Assembly: GCA_024169445.1 (NCBI GenBank)
Contig: JALKFA010000001.1
Span: 1,302,001-1,366,000, forward strand
From: Buttiauxella agrestis ATCC 33320
GTDB lineage: Bacteria; Pseudomonadota; Gammaproteobacteria; Enterobacterales; Enterobacteriaceae
Direction of reading: 5' to 3'
DNA: 64,000 nt
The position numbers and the translations under genes are program-made. Below are positions 23,752-32,103 of this stretch, one piece after another. Under the pieces are notes generated by a model. It did not search any database, was not told where the DNA came from, and saw only the letters and a list, made by a program, of their open reading frames with translations. The stretch's first letter is position 1; each line of letters begins with the position of its first letter.

Positions 23752-24750
23752 ATGTCCTCACAAACAAACCAGACCCTCTTCCAGCCACATCGTTTCTCTA
23801 TTGCGCCGATGCTTGACTGGACTGACCGCCACTGCCGCTATTTTTTGCGTCAGCTTTCAAGCCAGACACTGCTGTACACCGAAATGGTGACCACCGGTGC
23901 GATCATTCATGGCAAAGGGGACTATCTGGCGTACAGCGAAGACGAGCATCCTATCGCGTTGCAGTTGGGGGGTAGCGATCCGGCGGCTTTAGCGCAATGC
24001 GCGAAACTGGCTGAAGAACGTGGCTACGACGAAATTAACCTCAACGTAGGTTGCCCATCTGACCGTGTACAAAATGGCATGTTTGGCGCGTGTCTGATGG
24101 CTGATGCCCAGCGGGTTGCCGATTGCATCAAAGCGATGCGCGACGTGGTTTCTATTCCCGTCACCGTCAAAACGCGTATTGGCATTGATGACCAGGACAG
24201 CTACGAATTCCTGTGTGATTTCATCGGTACAGTCGCCGGGAAGGGCGAATGTGAGATGTTCATTATCCATGCCCGTAAAGCGTGGCTTTCGGGCCTAAGC
24301 CCGAAAGAAAACCGTGAAATTCCGCCGCTGGATTACCCGCGCGTGTATCAACTCAAGCGTGATTTCCCACACCTGACGATGGCCATCAACGGCGGTATCA
24401 AAACGCTGGAAGAGGCAAAAGCCCATCTGGAACATATGGATGGCGTGATGGTCGGGCGCGAAGCCTATCAGAACCCAGGCCTGCTGACCGCGGTTGACCG
24501 TGAAATTTTTGGTATTGATGCGCCGGAAGTCGACACCGTTGCTGCGGTTCGTGCCATGTATCCGTACATAGAGCGTGAACTGGCAAACGGCACTTATCTT
24601 GGCCATGTCACCCGCCACATGCTGGGCTTATTCCAGGGGATTCCGGGTGCACGCCAGTGGCGTCGTTATCTGAGTGAAAACGCCCACAAAGCCGGTGCGG
24701 GGATTGATGTCGTGGAACATGCGTTGTCATTGGTTGCGGACAAGCGCTAA
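23752..24750 (+). CDS. dusA: DusA, tRNA-dihydrouridine(20/20a) synthase
   Basis: FMN-dependent enzyme reducing uridines 20 and 20a in the tRNA D-loop. I start at the ATG at 23752 (332 residues, [20 protein letters not shown]); an in-frame ATG at 23656 exists but its added residues do not look conserved. Motifs: [20 protein letters not shown] (FMN), [24 protein letters not shown] with the catalytic Cys, [20 protein letters not shown] and the [13 protein letters not shown] region. In E. coli pspG follows; here it does not. Confidence 0.96.
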   Translation: MSSQTNQTLFQPHRFSIAPMLDWTDRHCRYFLRQLSSQTLLYTEMVTTGAIIHGKGDYLAYSEDEHPIALQLGGSDPAALAQCAKLAEERGYDEINLNVGCPSDRVQNGMFGACLMADAQRVADCIKAMRDVVSIPVTVKTRIGIDDQDSYEFLCDFIGTVAGKGECEMFIIHARKAWLSGLSPKENREIPPLDYPRVYQLKRDFPHLTMAINGGIKTLEEAKAHLEHMDGVMVGREAYQNPGLLTAVDREIFGIDAPEVDTVAAVRAMYPYIERELANGTYLGHVTRHMLGLFQGIPGARQWRRYLSENAHKAGAGIDVVEHALSLVADKR

Positions 24751-24924
24751 CTTTTGTCGGTAATAACCTGGCTAGTTGCTCAGGTATTGCGGAGTTGATC
24801 ACAACCTCGCATCTTTCTGGCTAAGTTTGCAGGCTGTGGCGTATCAATTATTTACCAAATCTGACAATATTACTGGGTCACGAAAAACGAATTCATCGCG
24901 CTGTACCCTACATACCGTGCGAAC

Positions 24925-24960
24925 AAAAAAAGAATGGGCTTCCCTCGGGAGGCCCAAATT
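24925..24960 (-). terminator. Terminator after qor
   Basis: GGGCTTCCC-TC-GGGAGGCCC forms a 9-bp stem with one G-U pair. On the minus strand it is followed by ATTCTTTTTTTG. It is positioned directly after the qor stop. Confidence 0.8.
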
Positions 24961-24963
24961 CTT

Positions 24964-25947
24964 TTATGGAATCAGCAGACTAGAACCTTGCGTGCTACGG
25001 CTCTCCAGCGTTTTATGTGCCAAAGCGGCATCGCTTAAGGCGAATTTCTGGTTTTCAGCCACATCGACTTTTATCACGCCGCTGGCAATCAATGAGAACA
25101 GCTCATTGCAAGCTTCTTCCAGCTCTTCACGCGTGGTCACGTAACCATTCAGTGACGGGCGAGTAACATACAGCGAGCCTTTCTGGTTAAGAATCCCCAG
25201 ATTCACCCCGGTAACCGGGCCAGATGAATTACCAAAACTCACCATCAATCCCTGGCGCTGTAAGCAATCCAGCGATGCCTCCCAGGTATCTTTCCCCACC
25301 GAATCATAAACAACTGCGACTTTCTTGCCGCCTGTCATCTCTTTTACGCGTTCGACAAGATTCTCTTCGCGATAGTTAATGGTTTGCCAGGCACCGGCGT
25401 TTTTGGCGCTTTCTGCTTTTTGCGCCGAACCCACCGTACCAATCAGTTTGGCACCCAGCGCTTTGGCCCATTGGCAGGCGATAAGACCCACACCACCGGC
25501 GGCGGCATGGAACAGGAAAACTTCGTTGGCTTTAATATCGTAGGTTTTACGCAACAGATAATAGACAGTTAGCCCTTTGAGGAATGACGCGGCGGCTTGT
25601 TCGAAAGAGATGGCATCGGGCAGTTTTGCGGCTTTATCCGCTGGCACGTTATGCACGCTGCTGTAGGCACCAAGCCCGGATTGCGCGTAGACAACTCGAT
25701 CACCAACTTTAAGATGCGTGACCGCGCTGCCAACTTTACTGACGACACCCGCAGCTTCAGTACCGAGGCCACTTGGCAGCATCGGTGGCGGGTATAAACC
25801 ACTGCGAATATAGGTATCAATGTAGTTGATACCAATCGCTTTGTTCTCAACTTGTACTTCATTTTCTGCTGGGGCGTTTGGGGTGAATTCAACAACTTTT
25901 AAGACTTCAGGGCCGCCATGTTGACTAAATTCAATGCGCGTTGCCAT
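24964..25947 (-). CDS. qor: Qor, NADPH quinone oxidoreductase (zeta-crystallin type)
   Basis: Cytosolic NADPH-dependent quinone reductase of the medium-chain dehydrogenase family without catalytic zinc; 327 residues as in E. coli. Landmarks: GINYIDTYIRSGLYPPPMLP, GTEAAGVV, the nucleotide-binding AAAGGVGLIACQWAKALGAK and the YDSVGKDTWEASLDCLQ segment. Divergent from dnaB with a 78-base gap. In E. coli pspG lies upstream in the neighbouring interval; that gene is not seen here. Confidence 0.96.
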   Translation of the reverse strand: MATRIEFSQHGGPEVLKVVEFTPNAPAENEVQVENKAIGINYIDTYIRSGLYPPPMLPSGLGTEAAGVVSKVGSAVTHLKVGDRVVYAQSGLGAYSSVHNVPADKAAKLPDAISFEQAAASFLKGLTVYYLLRKTYDIKANEVFLFHAAAGGVGLIACQWAKALGAKLIGTVGSAQKAESAKNAGAWQTINYREENLVERVKEMTGGKKVAVVYDSVGKDTWEASLDCLQRQGLMVSFGNSSGPVTGVNLGILNQKGSLYVTRPSLNGYVTTREELEEACNELFSLIASGVIKVDVAENQKFALSDAALAHKTLESRSTQGSSLLIP

Positions 25948-26025
25948 GAGAACTCCTTCTGTTTCCTCGGAGGGAGATAGAGTAAACTCTCGTTCCTCTT
26001 ATCTGATTTTGGTAACTCCCTCACT

Positions 26026-27432
26026 ATGGCAGGAAATAAACCCTTCAACAAACCGAAAGAACCCCGCGATCGTCAGATGGAAGGGCTGAAAATGCCGCCA
26101 CATTCTCTGGAAGCGGAGCAATCGGTGTTGGGCGGTTTAATGCTGGACAACGAACGCTGGGATAACGTTTCCGAGCGCGTCGTGGCTAACGATTTTTTCA
26201 GCCGTCCACACCGCATGATCTTCACCGAAATGCAGCGTTTGCTCGAAATGAGCAAGCCCATCGACCTGATCACGCTTTCTGAGTCTCTGGAATTACAGGG
26301 CAACCTCGAAAGCGTTGGTGGTTTCGCCTATCTGGCCGAATTATCTAAAAATACGCCAAGTGCTGCGAACATCAGTGCTTATGCCGACATCGTGCGTGAA
26401 CGCGCCGTTGTTCGTGAAATGATTGCCGTGGCGAATGAAATCGCCGATGCCGGTTATGACCCGCAAGGGCGTACCAGCGAAGATTTACTCGATCTGGCCG
26501 AGTCACGCGTGTTCCAGATTGCTGAGAGCCGCGCGAATAAAGACGAAGGCCCAAAAAGCATCGACCAAATCCTCGAAGCGACCGTTTCGCGTATCGAAAC
26601 GCTCTTCCAGACCCCACACGATGGTGTGACGGGCGTGGATACTGGCTACCATGATCTGAACAAAAAAACGGCCGGTCTACAGCGTTCCGACCTCATTATC
26701 GTGGCCGCGCGTCCATCGATGGGTAAAACCACGTTTGCGATGAACCTGTGTGAAAACGCCGCGATGTTGCAGGAAAAACCGGTGCTGATTTTCAGCCTCG
26801 AGATGCCAGGCGAGCAGATCATGATGCGTATGCTGGCGTCGCTGTCACGCGTCGACCAAACCAAAATCCGTACCGGCCAGTTGGATGATGAAGACTGGGC
26901 GCGTATTTCGAGCACCATGGGCATCTTGCTTGAAAAACGCAATATGTACATTGATGACTCATCCGGCCTGACGCCAACGGAAGTGCGCTCACGTGCGCGC
27001 CGTATCTACCGCGAACATGGCGGCCTGAGCCTGATCATGATCGACTACCTGCAATTGATGCGCGTGCCGTCGCTTTCCGACAACCGTACTCTGGAAATCG
27101 CTGAGATTTCGCGCTCGCTAAAGGCGCTGGCAAAAGAGCTACAGGTGCCGGTTGTCGCGCTCTCGCAGCTTAACCGCTCCCTGGAACAACGTGCCGATAA
27201 ACGCCCGGTCAACTCCGACTTACGTGAATCCGGCTCCATCGAGCAGGATGCCGACTTAATCATGTTCATCTACCGTGACGAAGTTTATAACGATAACAGT
27301 GACGAGAAAGGCATCGCGCAAATCATCCTCGGTAAACAGCGTAACGGCCCAATCGGCACCGTGCGCCTGACGTTCAACGGGCAGTTCTCACGCTTTGATA
27401 ACTACGCTGGCCCGCAATACGACGAAGACTAA
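26026..27432 (+). CDS. dnaB: DnaB, replicative DNA helicase
   Basis: Hexameric 5'-3' helicase that drives replication forks and recruits DnaG. 468 residues (E. coli 471). The N-terminal domain begins PHSLEAEQSVLGGLMLDNERW. Walker A is ARPSMGKTT at about residues 228-236, Walker B is LSLIMIDYLQLMR, and the arginine-finger region is SIEQDADLIMFIYRDEVYN. The C-terminus QYDED is acidic. Full length; essential gene. An ERIC element follows before alr. Confidence 0.99.
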   Translation: MAGNKPFNKPKEPRDRQMEGLKMPPHSLEAEQSVLGGLMLDNERWDNVSERVVANDFFSRPHRMIFTEMQRLLEMSKPIDLITLSESLELQGNLESVGGFAYLAELSKNTPSAANISAYADIVRERAVVREMIAVANEIADAGYDPQGRTSEDLLDLAESRVFQIAESRANKDEGPKSIDQILEATVSRIETLFQTPHDGVTGVDTGYHDLNKKTAGLQRSDLIIVAARPSMGKTTFAMNLCENAAMLQEKPVLIFSLEMPGEQIMMRMLASLSRVDQTKIRTGQLDDEDWARISSTMGILLEKRNMYIDDSSGLTPTEVRSRARRIYREHGGLSLIMIDYLQLMRVPSLSDNRTLEIAEISRSLKALAKELQVPVVALSQLNRSLEQRADKRPVNSDLRESGSIEQDADLIMFIYRDEVYNDNSDEKGIAQIILGKQRNGPIGTVRLTFNGQFSRFDNYAGPQYDED

Positions 27433-27437
27433 ATCCT

Positions 27438-27553
27438 CGTCATCCTTCGTGCCACAACTGCGTTGGCTGCGCTCACTCGCCCGAATCACTTACTTGCGTA
27501 AGCTCGTCGGGACGAGTTCTCTTGCCGCCTTGTTGTGACGCGAATGATTTTGA
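27438..27553. repeat. ERIC element between dnaB and alr
   Basis: CGTCATCCTTCGTGCCACAA, CTGCGTTGGCTGCGCTCACT, AATCACTTACTTGCGTAAGC, and TTGCCGCCTTGTTGTGACGC with GAATGATTT follow the ERIC consensus in order. It sits in the dnaB-alr interval and would be part of any transcript reading from dnaB into alr. Confidence 0.85.
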
Positions 27554-27595
27554 GGATTTGCGTAATCAAATATTAAATTTTAGCAAGGAACGAAC

Positions 27596-28675
27596 ATGCA
27601 AGCGGCAACCGTAAAAATTAACCGCCGCGCTCTGCGACACAACCTGCAACGCCTGCGCGAACTGGCTCCTGCCAGCCGTATGGTGGCGGTGGTGAAAGCA
27701 AACGCATACGGGCATGGTCTGCTGGAGACTGCCCAAACCCTGGCTGATGCCGACGCCTTTGGTGTCGCCCGCCTTGAAGAAGGTGTTCGCTTACGCGCAG
27801 GAGGAATCACTCAGCCCATTCTGCTGCTCGAAGGCTTCTTTAATGCAAGCGATCTGCCGACCATTGCTGAGCAAAATTTCCAGACCGCGGTTCACTGCAT
27901 TGAACAGCTTGAAGCGCTGGAGCAGGCCGAGTTAAGCCAGCCGATTACCGTGTGGATGAAGCTGGACACCGGCATGCACCGTTTGGGCATCTTGCCTGAA
28001 GAAGCCGAAGCGTTTTATCAGCGTCTTTCACGTTGTAAAAACGTCAGCCAGTCGGTGAATATCGTCAGCCATTTTGCCCGCGCTGATGAACCGGAATCCG
28101 ACGCCACACCGCGCCAGCTCGATATCTTCAATTTGTTTACTGCAGGCAAACCAGGACAGCGTTCTATTAGCGCGTCTGGTGGTATTTTGCTGTGGCCGGA
28201 CTCGCATATGGATTGGGTTCGCCCAGGTATCATTCTTTATGGTGTTTCACCTCTTGAGCAAAAACCGTGGGGCGTCGATTTTGGCTTCCAGCCGGTGATG
28301 TCACTGACTTCCAGCCTGATTGCCGTGCGTCAACATAAAGCCGGTGAAGCAGTGGGTTACGGCGGCACCTGGATTGCGCAGCGCGATACACGTCTGGGTG
28401 TGGTGGCGATGGGTTATGGCGACGGTTACCCGCGCGCGGCACCATCTGGTACACCTGTGCTGGTGAATGGCCGGGAAGTGCCGATTGTTGGGCGTGTCGC
28501 GATGGACATGATTTGTGTCGACCTCGGCCCACAATCAGAAGACAAAGTGGGCGATAGCGTGGTGATGTGGGGTGACAATTTGCCGGTTGAGCGCATCGCT
28601 GAAATCACAAAAGTGAGTGCTTACGAACTTATCACGCGCCTGACTTCAAGGGTTGCGATGGAGTATCTGGATTAA
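27596..28675 (+). CDS. alr: Alr, biosynthetic alanine racemase
   Basis: PLP enzyme making D-alanine for peptidoglycan. 359 residues as in E. coli. Lys34, which binds PLP, is in [13 protein letters not shown]; the second catalytic residue Tyr (about 255) is in AVGYGGTW. The [11 protein letters not shown] and [13 protein letters not shown] motifs are typical. Start ATG with AGCAAGGAACGAAC upstream. The stop is followed by a palindromic repeat split by the element at 28705-29345. Confidence 0.97.
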   Translation: MQAATVKINRRALRHNLQRLRELAPASRMVAVVKANAYGHGLLETAQTLADADAFGVARLEEGVRLRAGGITQPILLLEGFFNASDLPTIAEQNFQTAVHCIEQLEALEQAELSQPITVWMKLDTGMHRLGILPEEAEAFYQRLSRCKNVSQSVNIVSHFARADEPESDATPRQLDIFNLFTAGKPGQRSISASGGILLWPDSHMDWVRPGIILYGVSPLEQKPWGVDFGFQPVMSLTSSLIAVRQHKAGEAVGYGGTWIAQRDTRLGVVAMGYGDGYPRAAPSGTPVLVNGREVPIVGRVAMDMICVDLGPQSEDKVGDSVVMWGDNLPVERIAEITKVSAYELITRLTSRVAMEYLD

Positions 28676-28687
28676 TTTTCTTGTCTT

Positions 28688-28704
28688 CCCCCTCACCCTC
28701 GGGG
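28688..28704. repeat. Left half of a palindromic repeat, interrupted by an insertion
   Basis: CCCCCTCA-CCCTCGGGG. Together with 29346-29361 (CCCTCAGGG-AGAGGGG) it rebuilds a member of the window's palindrome family. The last nine bases are the left copy of a 9-bp target duplication with one mismatch. Confidence 0.75.
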
Positions 28705-29345
28705 CTGTCTCTTAGTCTCTCCTTTTAAGTAGGGAGACTGTTCCGTTCACCCGATGTTCCGTGTTTCATATAGCTACTGTACCGGTGAACGACTTAGGGT
28801 GGCCACCGTCGCCACCCTAAGAACCCGGATTCCCGGCAAATCAATCGCCGCAAGCGGTAAACACCGTTTTTCACCCAACATTCAGGGTCGTTCGCGACTC
28901 GTTCCAGACGATCGCTCACTCACGTGGCTCCCGGCCACGTGACCCCGACTGAAGGGTGAAAAACGGCGCGATTGAAGCCGGAACCGAAGGTCAACGTCAA
29001 AACCCAAAGACAGCACCGAGCAGGTTTTGACCTTGTACCTGGTATAAATTGCCCCAGTGTTCCCCATAAATCAGGGTTGAGCTGCCGGGAGCAGCGAAAG
29101 AGAGCGATCCGCCGGGAGCGAGTCGCGAACGACCCTGATGTTGGGGATAAGCTGGGGTTTACCGCGTAGCGGCAATTTAATGACCGGGCGCCAGGATTAT
29201 CAAGGAGAGGGCGTTCTCTCCTTGATACGTTCACCGTTTTCGGGAATGAAAGAGATAACTGAACGCACGGGTGAACGGAAAATCAACGAGGCTTAAAGAT
29301 CTCACCCTGACAAGATTGCCTGAGTGAGTTGTGTATAAGAGACCG
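28705..29345. mobile_element. 641-bp MITE-like element with Tn5/IS50-type ends and nested inverted repeats
   Basis: The left end is CTGTCTCTTAGTCTC; the right end, read inward, is CGGTCTCTTATACACAAC. They share GTCTCTTA, and the right end matches the Tn5 outside end over CTCTTATACACAA. Flanking 9-mers CCCTCGGGG and CCCTCAGGG differ at one base, fitting the 9-bp duplication of IS50/Tn5-type transposition. Removing the element and one 9-mer restores a palindrome. The interior has no transposase or convincing gene but at least eight inverted pairs, including a 13-bp pair 28741/29268, a 13-bp pair 28864/28954, a 24-25-bp pair 28877/29119, and local hairpins at 28794, 28921 and 29199. It would be moved only by a transposase supplied elsewhere. 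It ends 103 bases before the tyrB start. Confidence 0.75.
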
Positions 29346-29361
29346 CCCTCAGGGAGAGGGG
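29346..29361. repeat. Right half of the interrupted palindromic repeat
   Basis: CCCTCAGGGAGAGGGG: right copy of the 9-bp target duplication followed by the right arm of the palindrome whose left arm is at 28688. Confidence 0.75.
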
Positions 29362-29401
29362 TGTTTCTAAGCACAAACCCCTCGATCTCGCCCCAGCTTC
29401 C

Positions 29402-29434
29402 GGTTTACAGTGGTTGTCCGCAACACTGTAAACC
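29402..29434 (+). promoter_or_regulatory. Palindrome with TyrR-like half-sites in the tyrB leader
   Basis: GGTTTACAGTG(G)TTG-TCCG-CAACACTGTAAACC forms a 14-bp stem with one bulge, directly upstream of the AGGAG ribosome site of tyrB. Its arms contain TTTACA and TGTAAA, the TyrR half-site sequence, although their spacing is not the usual TGTAAA-N6-TTTACA. It could act as a protein operator or an RNA hairpin. Confidence 0.55.
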
Positions 29435-29448
29435 AGGAGAACCTCACC

Positions 29449-30642
29449 GTGTTTCAAAAAGTTGACGCCTATGCTGGCGACCCAATCCTTACCTTAATGG
29501 AACGTTTCAAAGTTGACTCGCGTAGTGACAAGGTAAACCTCAGCATTGGCCTCTATTACAACGAAGATGGGGTCATCCCGCAGTTGCAGGCTGTTGAAGA
29601 AGCTGAAGAACGCCTGAATTCTCAACCACATGACGCATCGCTTTACCTGCCGATGGAAGGCCTGAGCAGCTATCGCAGCGCGATTGCACCGCTGCTGTTT
29701 GGCGCAAACCATCCTGCGCTGCTTGAAGAACGTATCGCGACCATTCAAACCGTTGGCGGTTCTGGTGCGTTAAAAGTGGGTGCGGACTTCCTGAAAACCT
29801 ATTTTCCGGATTCACAGGTATGGGTCAGCGATCCGACTTGGGAAAACCACATCGCAATCTTTGGTGGTGCGGGTTTTAAGGTGAATACCTACCCGTGGTT
29901 TGATAGCGAAACCAATGGTGTGCGCTTCGAAGCGTTGCTGGAAACCCTGAACACGCTGCCTGCGCAAAGTATCGTGTTGCTCCATCCGTGCTGCCATAAC
30001 CCGACAGGTTCTGACCTGACGGATGCGCAGTGGGATGCGGTGGTTGAAATCCTCAAAGCGCGTAACTTAATTCCGTTCCTCGACATTGCCTATCAGGGTT
30101 TTGGCGCGGGAATGGAAGAGGATGCATACGCGATTCGCGCAGTTGCCAGCGCTGGCCTGCCAGCTTTAATCAGCAACTCATTTTCCAAGATTTTCTCAAT
30201 GTATGGCGAACGCGTGGGCGGGTTATCGGTCGTCTGTGACGATGCCGAAACAGCAGGCCGTGTATTGGGCCAACTAAAAGCTACCGTGCGCCGTAACTAT
30301 TCCAGCCCGCCAAACTTCGGTGCGCAGGTTATCGCTGCGGTTCTGAACGACGAACAGCTGAAAACCAACTGGCTGGCAGAAGTCGAAACGATGCGTCGCC
30401 GTATTCTCGATATGCGCCAGGCACTGGTTTCAGTACTGCGGGCTGAAATGCCGGAACGTAACTTCGACTACCTGCTGCAACAACGTGGGATGTTCAGTTA
30501 TACCGGCCTGAGTGCGGAGCAAGTCGATCGTCTGCGTGATGAGTTTGGTGTCTATCTGATTGCCAGCGGACGCATGTGTGTCGCGGGGCTAAACAGCAAT
30601 AACGTACAGCGCGTGGCGCAGGCGTTTGCCGCTGTAATGTGA
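29449..30642 (+). CDS. tyrB: TyrB, aromatic-amino-acid aminotransferase
   Basis: PLP transaminase for tyrosine, phenylalanine and leucine synthesis; 397 residues as in E. coli. I start at the GTG at 29449 ([12 protein letters not shown]), spaced from AGGAG; upstream in-frame codons lie in the leader hairpin. Lys247 in [18 protein letters not shown] binds PLP, and HPCCHNPTG and [10 protein letters not shown] are family motifs. Only about 100 bases separate the insertion element from the start, so the native promoter may be shortened or partly provided by the element. Confidence 0.96.
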   Translation: MFQKVDAYAGDPILTLMERFKVDSRSDKVNLSIGLYYNEDGVIPQLQAVEEAEERLNSQPHDASLYLPMEGLSSYRSAIAPLLFGANHPALLEERIATIQTVGGSGALKVGADFLKTYFPDSQVWVSDPTWENHIAIFGGAGFKVNTYPWFDSETNGVRFEALLETLNTLPAQSIVLLHPCCHNPTGSDLTDAQWDAVVEILKARNLIPFLDIAYQGFGAGMEEDAYAIRAVASAGLPALISNSFSKIFSMYGERVGGLSVVCDDAETAGRVLGQLKATVRRNYSSPPNFGAQVIAAVLNDEQLKTNWLAEVETMRRRILDMRQALVSVLRAEMPERNFDYLLQQRGMFSYTGLSAEQVDRLRDEFGVYLIASGRMCVAGLNSNNVQRVAQAFAAVM

Positions 30643-30670
30643 GTACTTACTCACATTAATTCTGGTTTAC

Positions 30671-30706
30671 TCCTTCGCCCTCAGGGCGAAGGCTGGGATG
30701 AGGGTG
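30671..30706. repeat. Palindromic repeat after tyrB
   Basis: CCTTCGCCC-TCA-GGGCGAAGG (9-bp stem) followed by CTGGGATGAGGG, a variant of the window's palindrome family, 28 bases after the tyrB stop. Confidence 0.7.
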
Positions 30707-30864
30707 ATTCTTCACAAATTCAATTCTGTGATCATCACCTTTTTCTATGACAAATCCTGATAAATTCCTTTTACTATCAGCCTCTCGCGAGTATGGTCGG
30801 GTAGGTTTTTGACCAGTTGTTCCACTTTCTAACGATAAAAACTGATGAAAATAAAGGGAAAATG

Positions 30865-31578
30865 ATGCGTAAAATTACCCTGGCATTAAGTGCCGCGTGT
30901 TTGTTATTAGGATTGAACCAGTCTGCCGTTGCTAAGGAATCTGCACCCGCTCCTCTGAATCCTGGCGTCACCGTTGCGCAGTTAGCACAGCAAGTCCCCA
31001 TTCACTGGGTTTCTGTCGCTCAAATTGAAAATAGCCTGATGGGGCGTGCGCCGATGGCGGTGGGTTTCGATATTGACGACACGGTGCTGTTCTCAAGCCC
31101 AGGCTTTTACCGTGGGCAAAAAGAATTCTCACCGGGCAAACAGGATTACCTGAAAAACCCATCTTTCTGGGAAAAAATGAACAACGGCTGGGATGACTTC
31201 AGCATGCCGAAAGAAGTCGCGAAAAGTCTTATCGCCATGCACCTCAAACGAGGTGACAGCATCTATTTTGTGACTGGCCGTAGCCAAACTAAAACCGAAA
31301 CCGTAACTCAGACACTGCAAAAAGACTTCTTAATCCCGGAAGCCAATGTAAACCCAGTTATTTTTGCCGGTGACCAACCTGGACAAAATACCAAAACCCA
31401 ATGGCTGAAAGATAAGAAAATCAAAGTGTTCTACGGCGATTCTGACGGTGATATTACCGCCGCTCAAGATGTAGGTGCCCGAGGCATCCGTTTATTACGC
31501 GCTTCGAATTCCAGCTACCAACCGCTGCCAAAAGCCGGGGCTTTTGGCGAGGAAGTGATTGTTAACTCTGAATATTGA
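30865..31578 (+). CDS. aphA: AphA, periplasmic class B acid phosphatase
   Basis: Periplasmic nonspecific acid phosphatase and phosphotransferase of the HAD superfamily. The second of two adjacent ATGs (30865) gives 237 residues, as in E. coli. Signal peptide [23 protein letters not shown]. The catalytic motif is [11 protein letters not shown] (nucleophile and acid-base Asp), motif [13 protein letters not shown], and motif [16 protein letters not shown] terminator follows. In E. coli yjbQ comes next; here yjbR does. Confidence 0.96.
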   Translation: MRKITLALSAACLLLGLNQSAVAKESAPAPLNPGVTVAQLAQQVPIHWVSVAQIENSLMGRAPMAVGFDIDDTVLFSSPGFYRGQKEFSPGKQDYLKNPSFWEKMNNGWDDFSMPKEVAKSLIAMHLKRGDSIYFVTGRSQTKTETVTQTLQKDFLIPEANVNPVIFAGDQPGQNTKTQWLKDKKIKVFYGDSDGDITAAQDVGARGIRLLRASNSSYQPLPKAGAFGEEVIVNSEY

Positions 31579-31597
31579 TCATATTGACTGATATTAG

Positions 31598-31631
31598 ACG
31601 GCGATGCGCGCAAGCAAGTCGCCGTTTTTTT
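31598..31631 (+). terminator. Terminator after aphA
   Basis: ACGGCGA-N14-TCGCCGT with a run of seven T starting at the last stem base. Confidence 0.85.
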
Positions 31632-31749
31632 CATCAAAAATCCCCTGTCGGGTTTTACCTTTTGGTGAGTTGCTCGCACACTTAGAGGTGCCAGTTTCAT
31701 AAACTGGGCGTGACATTGAATCCACTGGAGCAGGTAAAAGGGGAAAAAA

Positions 31750-32103
31750 ATGACCAATTCGGAGCTATTGCAGTACTGCATGAACAAACCCGGAGCGGAA
31801 CAGACTGTTCATAGCGACTGGAAGGCCACACAAATCAAAGTAGCGGATGTGATGTATGCCATGGTGCATGACATCGAAGCACGCCCGGCTGTTTCGTTAA
31901 AAGCCAGTCCGGGGCTGACTGATTTACTGCGTGAGAGCCACAAAGACGTGTTCCCCAGTGCGCATTTGAACAAAGCACACTGGAGCACGTTATATCTGGA
32001 TGGGTCGCTGCCCGACTCGCAAATTTATTATCTGGTGGATGCCTCTTACCAGCAGGCATTATCGCTGCTGCCACAGGAAACCAGGCAGCAGCTCTCTGAC
32101 TGA
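31750..32103 (+). CDS. yjbR: YjbR, MmcQ/YjbR-family protein
   Basis: A 117-residue protein of the MmcQ/YjbR family, with a CyaY-like fold and a proposed DNA-binding role; its cellular function is not settled. Conserved stretches are ELLQYCMNKPGAEQTVHSDW, RPAVSLKASPGLTDLLRE and HLNKAHWSTLYLDGSLPDSQ. Ribosome site AGGTAAAAGGGGAAAAAA. Convergent with uvrA, stops adjacent (one-base apart). Confidence 0.93.
   Translation: MTNSELLQYCMNKPGAEQTVHSDWKATQIKVADVMYAMVHDIEARPAVSLKASPGLTDLLRESHKDVFPSAHLNKAHWSTLYLDGSLPDSQIYYLVDASYQQALSLLPQETRQQLSD

Noticed and set aside
28920-29234. 104-residue reading frame on the minus strand inside the element
   Set aside because: Arg/Ser/Pro-rich, without domains or ribosome site; it results from the palindromic arms.
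28705-29345. Tn5 mosaic-end similarity as leftover sequencing adaptor
   Set aside because: Neither end has the full 19-base mosaic end, the two ends differ from each other, the flanking duplication has diverged by one base, and 641 bp of organised inverted repeats lie between. Not fully excluded.
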